Shown in pieces: positions 28,301 to 40,300 of a stretch of 64,000 nt of DNA. Position 1 is the stretch's first letter. The number at the start of each line of letters is the position of its first letter. Both the position numbers and the translations under genes were made by a program. The notes beneath the pieces are model-generated. The model ran no database searches. It saw only the letters and a list, made by a program, of their open reading frames with translations, and was not told the DNA's origin. The DNA is from Tillus elongatus (taxonomy: Eukaryota; Arthropoda; Insecta; Coleoptera; Cleridae), in assembly GCA_964006375.1 (NCBI GenBank), contig OZ023264.1, forward strand, positions 177,354,010-177,418,009. The letters are read 5' to 3'.

Positions 28301-31300
28301 TTTGGCACTGGATTGTGTCACCTTAGGCCACCAGACCAGTGCCGCATATGTTAACGATGGTCTGACCACCCTTGTGTACAGCCAGTGGGCCATACTAGGT
28401 CTTAGTCCCCACGTTTTTCCATATAGCCGCCTAGTGACGGCTAAGGTCATGACTGCCTTACGCAGTATTTTTCCAATGTGACCATTCCAGGTTAGCTTAG
28501 AGTCCAATACGACCCCAAGATATTTTACCTCCCTGGCCATTGGAACGCTCCTACCGTATAGAGTGAGAGTTCTGTGGCTTTCACACTTCCTCCTCCTCGT
28601 AAACGGCACGACGGTTGCTTTCTCGGGGCTCACCCCGAGCCCTTGATCAACCGTCCACCCTTCCACCACTTTCAGTGCAGTCTGCATACGCTCCCACACT
28701 GCCTGTGTGACCTTTCCTCGGACTATGATGACAATGTCGTCCGCATAGCCCTGTACCTCATACCCCCCTCCCGAGAGCCTCCCCAGCAGGCCGTCCACGA
28801 CTAGACACCAGAGCAAGGGAGACAGAACGCTCCCCTGCGGACACCCCGCCGCGACCCCCGCCAGCAGAGTCCCTCCCGCGAGTGAGGTGAACACCGCCCT
28901 GTCCCTGAGCATGGAACCGATCCACCTGCAGCAGGTCTCCTCTATTCCACGCTCCCGGGCAGCTGCCAGAACCGATCCGAACGAGGTGTTGCTAAAGGCC
29001 CCCTCTATGTCTAGGAAGGCCCCCAGCGCCACCTCCTTGTTCTCCAGCGTATTCTCCAGTTTCAGCACCAGTTGGTGCAGTGCTGTTTCTGTTGAGAATC
29101 CTGCTCTGTATGCATATTGTCCGCAGTGTAGAGGATATGCTTCCAGTACACCGCCCCTAATGTGCCGGTCGAGCAGTTTTTCCACTGTTTTCAGCAAGAA
29201 GGACATGAGACTTATTGGCCTCAGGGACTTTGCCTGGTCTGTTGGACGCCCAGGTTTAGGAATAAATACAACCCTGGCCAGTCTCCATGCCCTCGGAATG
29301 TACCCCAGAGCCAGGCTGGCCCTCATAATGAGGGTAAGCACCGGCGCCAGTATATCTATCCCCTGTTGGAGCATGATGGGCATTATTCCATCAAATCCCG
29401 GCGATTTGTATGGCTTAAAGCTGTTAATGGCCCATCTGATTTTGCTCCAGGTAACCACCTCTTTAGCGACTGTCCAGTCTACTCTAGATGCCCGCCTATA
29501 AGGCGCCTCTATTTCTGAGTGTTCCCAGTCCGGAGGTGATTGGTTTATTATGTTACAGCCGGGGAAGTGCGTCTGGAGTAAAATTTCCATAGTTTCCTCC
29601 CCCGAGCTTGTAAAGCCTCCCGTGGGTGTTCTAAGGGAGCCTATGTTAGTCTGAGGGCCCTTAGACAGGATCTTGTGTAGTCGAGCACTCTCGGACGTGT
29701 TTTCCACTTCTTCGCAGTGCCTCCTCCACGACTCCTTCTTGGCGTCCCTCAGTCTTTTGTTATAGGTCGATAGGGCCTGTCTATATTCATCCCATGCTCC
29801 CGACCTTTTGGCCGCGTTAAACAGCTTACGAACCTGCGTCCTCCTTTGCCTGAGGTCCTCGTTCCACCATGGGACGTTCCTGGTGGACACCCTCATTTTC
29901 AGGGGGCAGTTGGCGTTATAGGCCGAGGTAATTGCGTCTCGCAATTGGACTGCTGCAATCTCGAGGTCTATTGAATCCCTTATGGCCCTCTCAACCCCCC
30001 GCAGTTCCACAGCTAGGTCTGCCCTGTAGGCTTCCCAGTCCGCCTTGCGGGGGTCCCGGTACCATACCGTTTCTCTTTCGACTTTGGCGATTTCAAACCG
30101 GATGTATCTGTGGTCTGAGCTACTCACTTCCCCAGACACAACCCAGCTTTTAACAAAGTCACCCAGAAACTGGGTGGAAACTGTTAGGTCTAAAACTTCC
30201 TCACGCCGTGTTGTGACGAATGTCGGTTTATTACCTCTATTCAATATGTCTAAATTAAATTTCATAAAGAATTGTAAAAGTGCCTCACCCCTAGAGTTTG
30301 TGTCCGAGCTACCCCACAACTCATGGTGCGCATTCGCATCCATGCCGATGATGGTCTGCCATCCACCTGCTCTGCTACCCACCATCAGCTGCTCCAATTC
30401 GTTGGGTGGAGGAGGGTCCGTGCTGTCCCCTGGCAGATAGGCTGACGCGACAGTAATGTCCCTCAGCCCATCCGCTCCTCCACATCGGATTTTGATCGTT
30501 GCCAGGTCCCTGGAACAGAAATTCATTAGAGGGAGAAACTCTATCCCTTCCCTGACAAAAGTGCAGGCCCTCGGATTCTCGCTGGACCTGCTGTAGATGA
30601 GCTTTCCATTAGCTCCGCCGAGTCCCTTGATCTCTCCTTTGTAGGAGTACGGTTCCTGGATGAGGGCCACATCCGTGTTCCTCAGAGCCATTAGTAGTCC
30701 GGCCGTGGCTGCCCTACTGTGTTGGAGGTTGACCTGAAGGAACCTAAGTCCCATTAACCCTTAATTGCTTCCCCAGTGGGCGGAAGCTAACCCTTCCCAT
30801 GCCCCAGAATGCCTTGAAGGAGGTTCCTTCAAGGGCTCTGTAAGATGTCGGGTCGATCGAGAAGGCGAGCGTCTGTCCTTTCTCCTCTGCCTTCCTGCTT
30901 AGAACCGACCAGTGTTGCGTCCCCAGTTCAGGGTTCTGGATCTTAAGTCTGCTGATCACCGTCTCCTGCGGGACGGTGTCAGGGATCCGTACGAGGACCT
31001 TGCGTCTCTTTGGGAGTTCCTTGGGCTCGACGGCTGTCAAGTCCGCCCCCTCCCAAATCTGACCGAGGCCCCCGATCGTTTTCCGCAGCCAGTCCCGCGA
31101 CTGCGGGCCGGCACAGGTTATCCAGAGGATGCCCCCCGTCAGGCGCGTCCGGTGGAACTGAGGCGGGCTCTCCCCTTCCTGAAGAGAGTCCACTGCAGCT
31201 ACCACCGCAGCCTGGATCAGGTCCGCCTTCCCCTGGTCTAGCGTGACCTCAGGATGGCGTCTGTCAATCACCGCCATCCCGAGGCCCTCCGCAGCCTCCC

Positions 31301-34300
31301 TGTAAGAGCCAGTCTGCGCCGGTGTTCCGGCCTTAGTTCCTTTGGGAGGTCTGTCTGTAGTAGGCGTGCTAGAGCCAGAGCGCGGCGTCTTCCGACTCGC
31401 ACTCTCCTCTTGTGCCTTTACAGGCACCCTGGCCCTTTTGGAACGTCTGTCTGTAGTGGGCGTGCTAGAGTTCGAGCGCGTCCTCTTCTGACCCGCACTC
31501 CCCTCTTGCGCCTTTACAGGTTTCTCGACCGTCCAGGTCCCGGCCGCCATTTTTTGCGCCCTCCGGAGCTTCTTTCTTTGCGCCCCGGAAAGACGCTTGG
31601 ACTGCCGGGGCAGTCCCTCTACTCTAACAGTAGAGTCCTCACTGGTGGAGGGGCCCCCGGAGTCCGCGGAGCTCGCCGCCCTCCGGTGGGACCCAGCCTC
31701 CAGCTTGGGTGTCGGGGACAGGTCTCTGGCCGAAGCTACCCCCTGATCCCCCGTATCTACGCCGGTCGTGGGACCTCCAGAGTCCGCTGCCGCACCCTGG
31801 CTCGTCTCCGTTTCCGGGATAGACTCAAGGCTCAAGTCTGTAGCCGGAGCCACTCCTCGAGCCTCATTGGTTTTGGTTTTATATGTATTTATAATCTTCA
31901 TGTTGTTCCCACGAGAATGGGGGAAATACTGTCCACACCATCAGAACCCCCTGTGTGGTGCAAGGCGGGTTACTCTGGAGGGTTGCCTGGTACTCCAGAG
32001 GTTCCGTTCACGACACCATCGCCCTGGTGCCATCCATCCATAGGCACGGGTCACGTGACACCGTAGATTGGGGGAGTTTAGTTCGACCTCCTTGTCTAGA
32101 TCCGTCATGTTTAGTTATTAGCAGGGTCACCTCGTGCAGGATGCGGATTTTTACCGCGCATGACGGTCTTGGGGAAAGCTTCATCGGGAGTTTATGTTGT
32201 TATTTCCACTTCCTCAGCTTGCCCCCTGGAGTCCTTTGGCCCGCGACTCCTTAACCCCTACTAAGACTGTTACCGGTAAGCATTTTGTGGTCTGCAAAAT
32301 ATGACAACTCTTGATTAGATATCCCATGAACGTAACTTGATTTAATTTTGTACCTATCTATAAAACACAAGTAGAAATTAAATGGGTTCTGTTCCAGCCG
32401 GTTTTTTTCCATAGTAAGAAAAAATCGACCATCCACCTCATTATATCTATCAGATGATAGCCGCTGCTTTAGTCATCACAAATCTTATGTTGCAGCAAAA
32501 TTTTGCGCCATGTAGAATTTTGAAATGTAAATCATAAATAACCATAAGACTACTCAACCAACGACTAAAAAGGCCCATCGCAAGAGTGCAGCAATGCAAA
32601 ACTGTATGGGGGGGGGGGGGGGGGGTGGTATAGACAACACTGATAATTTAAAAACACGAATAATACGAACATAGTAATATTTATACACGCGCGCGCGCGC
32701 GATCGCACACATATAGGTTAGGTTGGTTAGGTTAGGTTTGAATGTGAGTGGGCCATACCGGTCCCTCCACCGCGACCATAAGGTCTATTGTGGCTCACGC
32801 TTAATGGTCTATATTTCGCCCAACAAAGCCAGCCTCCAGCAGAGGTTGATAATCTTTGTGGGCGAAAGTTGATCCAGATCTTCTGGAGCAAGCTTTGTCT
32901 TGTCAAAGAGCAGGTATCTAGTCCTGTCCGCCGCCGTACAGGAACACAGTACATGCTCTGCTGTCTCGTCACTCTCCATACACAACCGACACTCTGTTAC
33001 CTAACCGACTCCAATTCGGTGCATGTGGTGCCGCAAGCGGCAGTGTCCTGTATACAGGCCGACTAGAGTACTCAGTTGTTGTCTGTTTAACTTTAGAAGT
33101 TTTTTAGCCCTTGACTCAGACAAGCCATTTATGAAGGCCTTAGAGTGAGCTAATCCTGGCAGATTTTGCCATTGGTGGCTTGTCATTCTTTCTGTCCAGG
33201 TCTTTAAGATGTGTTTTGCTGTGCATGATGTTATCCCCAGCACCGGTTCTGGTCTGATAAAGTCTCTCTGGGCACCACTCCTGGCAAGCACGTCGGCCGC
33301 AACATTGCCATCATGGTCCGAGTGACCCGGTATCCAGACCAGTGACACCTCATTACATCTGCCCAGTTCGTTGAGGGCAGATTTACAACTCCATACCGTT
33401 TTTGAGTTTCAACGGTAGGAAGCAAGAGCTTTTATTGCAGCTTGGCTATCTGTATATATCTTTATCGATTTGTGTGTGCACTGGTTTTCTATACTTTCCC
33501 TTGCACACATCTCGATGGCGCTCACACACATACGCAGAGAGAGAGAGAATATTTAACAGCCGTGTCTTTCTCAGTAAATGTTTATCTTGTCTATTTTTGC
33601 CATGCAGCCCATAGGGGCGATTAAAATTGACGGCCTTAATATAAACATTCCTGGATATGCATCCTTCTCAAGATCCTATTGTAGTAGCACATTTGGAGAT
33701 AAATAAGAACTCATCACAACAGAATAAGCAATCAGTGACAGTTCATTCTGATTCAGTAGTAAGAACGTGTGCCTCTGAACCAAAGGGTACCAGGTTTGAT
33801 CCCAGCGTTCCCCTTTCACTCTTTCAGTAAATACTGTACCATTAACATCAACCGAGGTTCTGGCATTGTATTTGAGCAAGTTGAATGTCTGCACGTTCCG
33901 CCCTTCGGAGGTGGCGTAAAGTCGTCAGTCCCATGTCCATGCGATGTTGAGCACGTTAAAGATCCCTACTCTCCTTACAGAAAGGCAGGGGTTCGACAAA
34001 ATTTCCGGGATAGTGAGGTGAAACTGCTCCCTGGCGTTTGTGAATGGCCATAGTCACGGAAATAGACTGATGTTAAAAAAAAAACTCTGCTTCTATATAC
34101 ATACTACTACAACTACTACACTACCGGCTCTAATGAATTTCAGAGTTTTATTTTCATCATGATTTTTGCAACATAGTAATTATAACAGGCAAACTGGTAC
34201 TAAGATGGTTGTTGGTTTTTATTAGGGATATTTATTATATTTGTGTAAGAAAAAAATGAAATTTTGATCAATTTCTTAACACGGATAACCCGCACACGAA

Positions 34301-37300
34301 TAATCTAGAGTATATTGTATTTGGTAAATGGGATACAAATTGACAAATAGTAGTTGAAAGTCGAACCAATAATTATAGTTCTGTAATAATAGTCTAGCTA
34401 ATCAAATACTCAATGAAAGGCTTCTGATCTAGACAGTAAATTTATTATTAAAATAGAAGATAAAATCTAAAATAAAAGATAAAATCAAACAAAGAGATAA
34501 ATCATACATAAAGATGAGAAAATCACCTGAAAATGAACTATACAAACAAGAATATAAAACCCTGAATTGACAACTAAAAAATATGATTAAGAAAAACAAG
34601 AAGAGGCACATAGAATCACGTTTCGAACTAGCAGGAAATGCTGAGCAAAAAAAATGGAATATAATAAAAGAAGTCCCTTACCTTAAAGAGGAAAAAACCT
34701 CCATAGAAACTCTCAAAATTGCAGATGCCCAACTGAACGATCCTGAGAGGATCGCAGAAGCTATGAACAACCACTGTACCAATATAGTAAAAACAACAAT
34801 CGACCATAAAAGCACACAGCTACGATACGCCAATGGCATCAATGATAGTGTAGTAATGTACCTGAGACCAACCACGACAACGGAAATAAAAATAATAATA
34901 ATGAAACTTAATTCAAACGCATCCCCAGGATGGGACGGAATCAAAACAACACTGGTTAAGAAAATGAAAAACATTCTTGTACCAATTCTTTCAAACATTA
35001 TAAACAAAGAAATGCAAAAGGGAAATTTTCCAATTGAACTTAAGATAGTAAAAGTGACACCTAAGCACAAAACTGGTAGCAGACAAGATCCCAGCAATTA
35101 CAGACCTATCACAGTACTAACAACCTTCTCAAAAATATATGAAATGGTCCTGAAGGAACGCTTGCTTGCTTTCTTAAAGGCAACAGGTTTTAACATGATG
35201 ATTCAACATGATTTCGTAAGTTTAAAAAGTACACAAACAGCAATAATAAAGTCACTAGACATGATCTATGATAATCTGGATAAGAAAAAGATAGTAATGA
35301 GTAGATAGGGCCCCACCTGGGCTCATCCCCTCCACTTTTTTCTGCGCATGCGCGAGTCATGCGCATGCGCAGACCTGTGACAGTTGACAGCTGACCTGTC
35401 AGATTTGACAGGTGTCAAATGTCACTGACCTGACAGCTGTCAGCTAACCTGACAGCTGTCAACGTCAGCTGTCACCTGACCTGACATGTGTCAACGTCAA
35501 ATGTCACCTGACCTGTCAGATGACGTCACAAGCATTCCAAGATGGCTGACCTGTCATAGACAGTCGCAAGCCGGGTTCTCTCTATGGAACTAACCTGAGA
35601 TGACGTCACAAGCATTCCAAGATGGCTGACCTGTCATAGACAGTCGCAAGCCGGGTTCTCTCTATGGAACTAACCTGAGATGACGTCACAAGCATTCCAA
35701 GATGGCTGACCTGTCATAGACAGTTGCAACTCCGGGGGTTCTCTCTATGGAACTAACCTGAGATGACGTCACAAGCGTTCCAAGATGTCTGACCTGTGTG
35801 TCCATAGATATCTACAAGTCAGGTTAGCTCTCCATGTGTGTTTGTCTGATTGTTTATTAAGGTTATGTATTTGTTTATTAAGGTTATGTTCGCTCACGTG
35901 TCATCTGTTTGTTTATTAAGGTTATGTTTGTATTTGTTTATTAAGGTTATGTCATGTGTGTGTTGATTACCAAGGCATCTGTTTGTTTATTAAGGTTATG
36001 TATTTTGTTTATTAAGGTTAGGTGTTCGTAAACACAGCTGTTTGGTTTGTTTATTGTGTTGTTGTTGTTGTTAAGGTGTATTGAAGTTTGTTAGGGTATT
36101 TCGTTTTTGGCGGGAAATTTGAATTTGTTTGAAAATTTCTGTCTGTTGTGTCCAGAGATCTTACTCCTCAAGCTAGAGAACATTCTATTTGTAAAGTTGT
36201 AGAGTGTAGAGAATATTCTCTAGCTCGAGGGGAGACATCTGTTGGACACAGTCATTCGGTTTAGTCACACACACATACATATATGAGGAAGATATATTGA
36301 GCGGGTAATTTGAAATTTTGATTTTAATTTGAAATATGATTTTTGAAAGAAAAGCATTCGCCAGAAATTAGATTTGAACCCCCAACCATACAACTTACTA
36401 AGATATGCAAACGCCCCTAAACCGATCATGCTATTCAGACATACGATGAAAGTTTGTTATCAGTGGGGTATATATAAAACAAAAACCTGTTACATAAAAC
36501 GAGTTTATGAGGTTGCTGAGTTTGTGTGTGTAGGCAGGGGTTGTATCTCTATTACATTCCAATTGAATAATAGGAACTGTAATGTTAAAAACAATTGTTT
36601 ATTTATAGTAAAAAGAAATTTAAAACACGTACCAATTTACCTATCTAATATCATTTAATAACAAAAAACGTTTGAAGTAAACTATATCAATAAGAAAAAC
36701 GTATTTACATCTAGATATGTTAATGATTTGTTTTAATAGGGTAATAAAACTCGGGGACTTGGTTTTATTGCCGGCGTGTTTGTTTATGTTAGTGTTTGTA
36801 TTTTGAATGAATGAATCTAAATTTATATAGGGAGTGATCAAAAACACACAAGTAACAAAACTCAATTTAAAACAACTAAATTAAACTTTGATATACGAGG
36901 ATTGTTTGATAAGTATTGTTTGTATGTAAACAAAAATAATATAATAGTATACTTACATACAGCAAGAGACGTCATACTTGTTTCACGGCTTAGTACACAC
37001 TAACGTATGTTGAGGTCTTGAATGGGGCCCCGTTATAGAAATAACACAGTTGTTTAATGACATCCACTTGAACCAAACAAAACATATATACGCTGTTGTT
37101 GATTGTTAACACACACACACACACACACGTCATGACAGCTCGAAGTCTTTACTTAGACTGACAGAGCTGTGTAATAAAAGACAGACAATTGATTGCCCAA
37201 CAAGTATCTTAGATAATCTTGTTTGAGCTTGTACAGCTGTTTAACACACACACGTCATGACAGTTCGAAGTCTTTGCTTAGACTGACAGACAGAAAGGGG

Positions 37301-40300
37301 TTAATAAAAATGCAACAAAATAAAAATAAAACAACTGTTTTACATACAATAAAAATTTATTAGGATTAATTAAGTTGTACATATTGATACATAAATGACA
37401 TACAATTATTACATAATGGCTCTAACGATGCCCGTTAGAGGTTTATATTCCATTACACTGTCATGAATAACCAGACAATAAACACGAGTATTCTTTGGGA
37501 AGTTGGCGTGACTCATAAACTCCACCTTAATGTCCACCGTTGAAGACTTGATTGACTCGTTCTGGTGCTGACAGTCAATCACAAATAGAGCTCTGTCTTT
37601 AAACTCGTCATAATTCAAGATAGGCTCCGACATGTTTTTATAACAGAAGCTTTTTTGAAAATCTGTATACATGTTATAGGCTTCTGCATATTTCGATTTC
37701 TCAAAATCCATATTCATAGATTCATAAGGGTAGCATTCTGAATTTAGAAACACTCGGAGGTCCATCATACCAATGTTATCGAAATAGTCTGACCTCTTCT
37801 TCACGTTATCCTTACGATCTGTTTGAAATGCTATAATCACATATCGAGGTCTTTCCAAGTTGGTTGCAGTTTTAACAGCCCACACATCTCTGTTGATATC
37901 TCTGAGTGCTGGTAACTCATATATGTCCCATTTGCGGTATGCGAGAAATATAGAGGTGTCTTTGGCTATTTTATCCATCAGTTCCAATTTCATTTTATCA
38001 TTGGGAAATACATGTTTTACCTTTAAAAACATATTGGTTACGGTAATTTTTGCTCGTGCCGTACCTGTGCTGTAATAGCCGTTGGAATCGTTTCGAGCTC
38101 TTGTAAAGCGGAAAGTATGTTTGCCACAGAGAACTCCTTTGAAATGATGAAAGAAACTGAAGAGGAACCAAACAGGTATGAGCATGTGAAACTTGTTATC
38201 ATTTAAGGTGATGTGCTCCGACGACACATTCAGACCGGCGTTGCTAAGAGATTGGGCTTCATTCTTACTGAACGATAGCAGACTTTTGATGATGGTTGTG
38301 GTGTATGGGTCTCGCACTCGTTCCACTTCCTTGTTATTTAACTCATAGGTCATGGATTCAAACAGAGCTGCTCCTCCATTATTTGACAGATAACAAGCAC
38401 CAGTGGCATTTTGGATTGCTACAGGTTCCAGAGCACCTTCGATTATTAGAGCTGACTCGGCCAGACATACGAACGCATCTTGTTGGTTGATGGCTATTTC
38501 AATTTCATCGCTGTTACCAAACGATTTAGTTGGTGAATAGTAAGAGCGCAGCTCTTCTCGATCGATGCCATCATCAAACACGGGTTCTTTGAATATTTCT
38601 AGTTTTGACGACATGATAACCCAGGCTTTGCAGGAACTCAATATTATCGGGACGAAGCGTACCCTTTGACGTGTCTGACTCAACTGAATTTGATGTGGTA
38701 GATGCACTTGCTTTTATATCCTTGAAGACCAACATACTAAGCAACTTTTATAAGTTTCAAGCGAACAGACACCTCTTCACCTTGAAAGTTGACAGGAACT
38801 GAATCTTGGTCGACGATGTCGATGCTTATATTGGAAATCTCTTGCTTGTTCACCGGCAAGTAAATTAAATTTTTAGGTTCTATGTCGATTGCGTAGCCAG
38901 GATCAACCATCGGAGCAAACTCATACAGCGTATGTGAGGGTTGTCCGTTATAATAGGAACCAGACACGATATTGGTTTCGATGCGAATCTGTCTAACATC
39001 CACTATATCAACAGGTAAATCAGATTCATAAAAGGTGTCCGGCTGAAGAACTTGTTTTGAAAAGCCCAACATTCGCCCAATCGAACCATCAAATTCAAAA
39101 CTGACATTTGTATAACACTTTAGTCTGCATTTGATGGTGTTCGGATTAGGTCTCAGAATCAGAGCCTGTTGCTTTTGTTCGTGTGTTGCTGTAGCACCAA
39201 CAAGTTCATTTTGAAGTAACTCTTCCAAGTGTGTTATTTCATAAGCACCGGTGGGTATCGTGATGGTTCGCCAACCGGTTCCTTCTTTTACATGAAATTT
39301 GTTTTTACCTTCATAGATGTTGGGTATGTTGTTGTAGGTGTGAAAGCCTATCAAGGCAACAGCATAATTACCATCCAAAACAATTGGTGGATGGTAGTCT
39401 GACGACAGATGGGAGCTGCGGTCTTTCAACACAAAGGTGTGCGCCATGACTGATACACACAGGCTACTGTTTCAGTCTTTTATTGCATTGGTTTTTGCAG
39501 ATACAACCCATAACCGTAGCGCTGTTTCTTGAGATACATGCCTTTGCCCAGTCTCTTGCATTTTGGCTTAAATTTCAAGCCACTCCCTCTCCTACCCATC
39601 GCGATGGCTTCCATTGTTTTGTTGTGTCGTTCTTCCTCCTCTAGTTTCTGTTTCGCAGACTTGGCATCGTTCACGGCTTTGGCAATACCTGCAGCACCGC
39701 CACCCAGAGCTCCTAGTGCTGACAGCCCACCAAATATAAGAGGCAACAACGGAAGGAAGCCTCCACTTTTAGGTATTGGAATAACTCGAGGTTTCTGCAC
39801 ATTCTTACGTCCACCAATGTTTCTAACAATTGTATGAGCTATATCAAATACGGCGTTCGCTGTTGGAATAAGGTTTCTATCTTTTATAACTTCCTCAATC
39901 AGACTTAGTATGTTTTTAAATGGGACCTTCTTCTTTGGCTTCGAGTTGATTACATAAAACCCCTCATCAAGTTTTCTGTTAACTTTCATGGTGTTTGTAA
40001 CGCCCCGCAACGTTTCAGCAAAACCTGTATCTGTCTTTGTTAATAACAACCCTCACTCTGTGACACCAACATGCATACTGACTGGGTGTCTCACTTGCAT
40101 TCATTTATATATACACACCCAATAAAATATAGTTTAGTTTAAGTTAAGATGCGTACCAGCAAACACGCTTCTGCCTTACCCATTACAAATATAGACGATG
40201 TTGTTACGGACACAGCTCAACAACAACTGAGGCATGGTCCTCTCTTTCCAAACACCGTTCGCTGTATCATATGTGGTCCGAGTGGTTGTGGTAAAACTAA

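Larger units (their letters stand above)
27014..32258 (-). mobile_element. Full-length R1/I-type LINE with RNase H, both ORFs intact
   Basis: The minus-strand element starts at 32258 (GGGGTTAAGGAGTCGCGGG) and ends in an A-tail (T-run 27014-27031). A perfect 13-bp duplication TACTAAGACTGTT flanks it (27001-27013 and 32259-32271). ORF1 (385 codons) and ORF2 (1,214 codons) are uninterrupted and overlap by 11 nt. The GC-rich composition contrasts with the AT-rich host intron. These features indicate a recent, possibly still mobile, antisense insertion into PPIP5K intron 9. Confidence 0.93.

Noticed and set aside
27255..32066. Many plus-strand frames opposite the R1/I-type LINE, up to 270 codons
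   Set aside because: Antisense shadows of the GC-rich ORF1 and ORF2; low-complexity Arg/Pro/Ser-rich products.
36350..36433. A functional tRNA gene
   Set aside because: A and B boxes are present but I could not form acceptor, anticodon and T stems, and the A-B spacing is wide; kept only as a putative Pol III cassette.
36374..36658. 94-codon plus-strand frame in the left part of the Polinton-like element
   Set aside because: Overlaps the inverted-repeat and tRNA-like cassette and has no counterpart at the right end; composition is non-protein-like.
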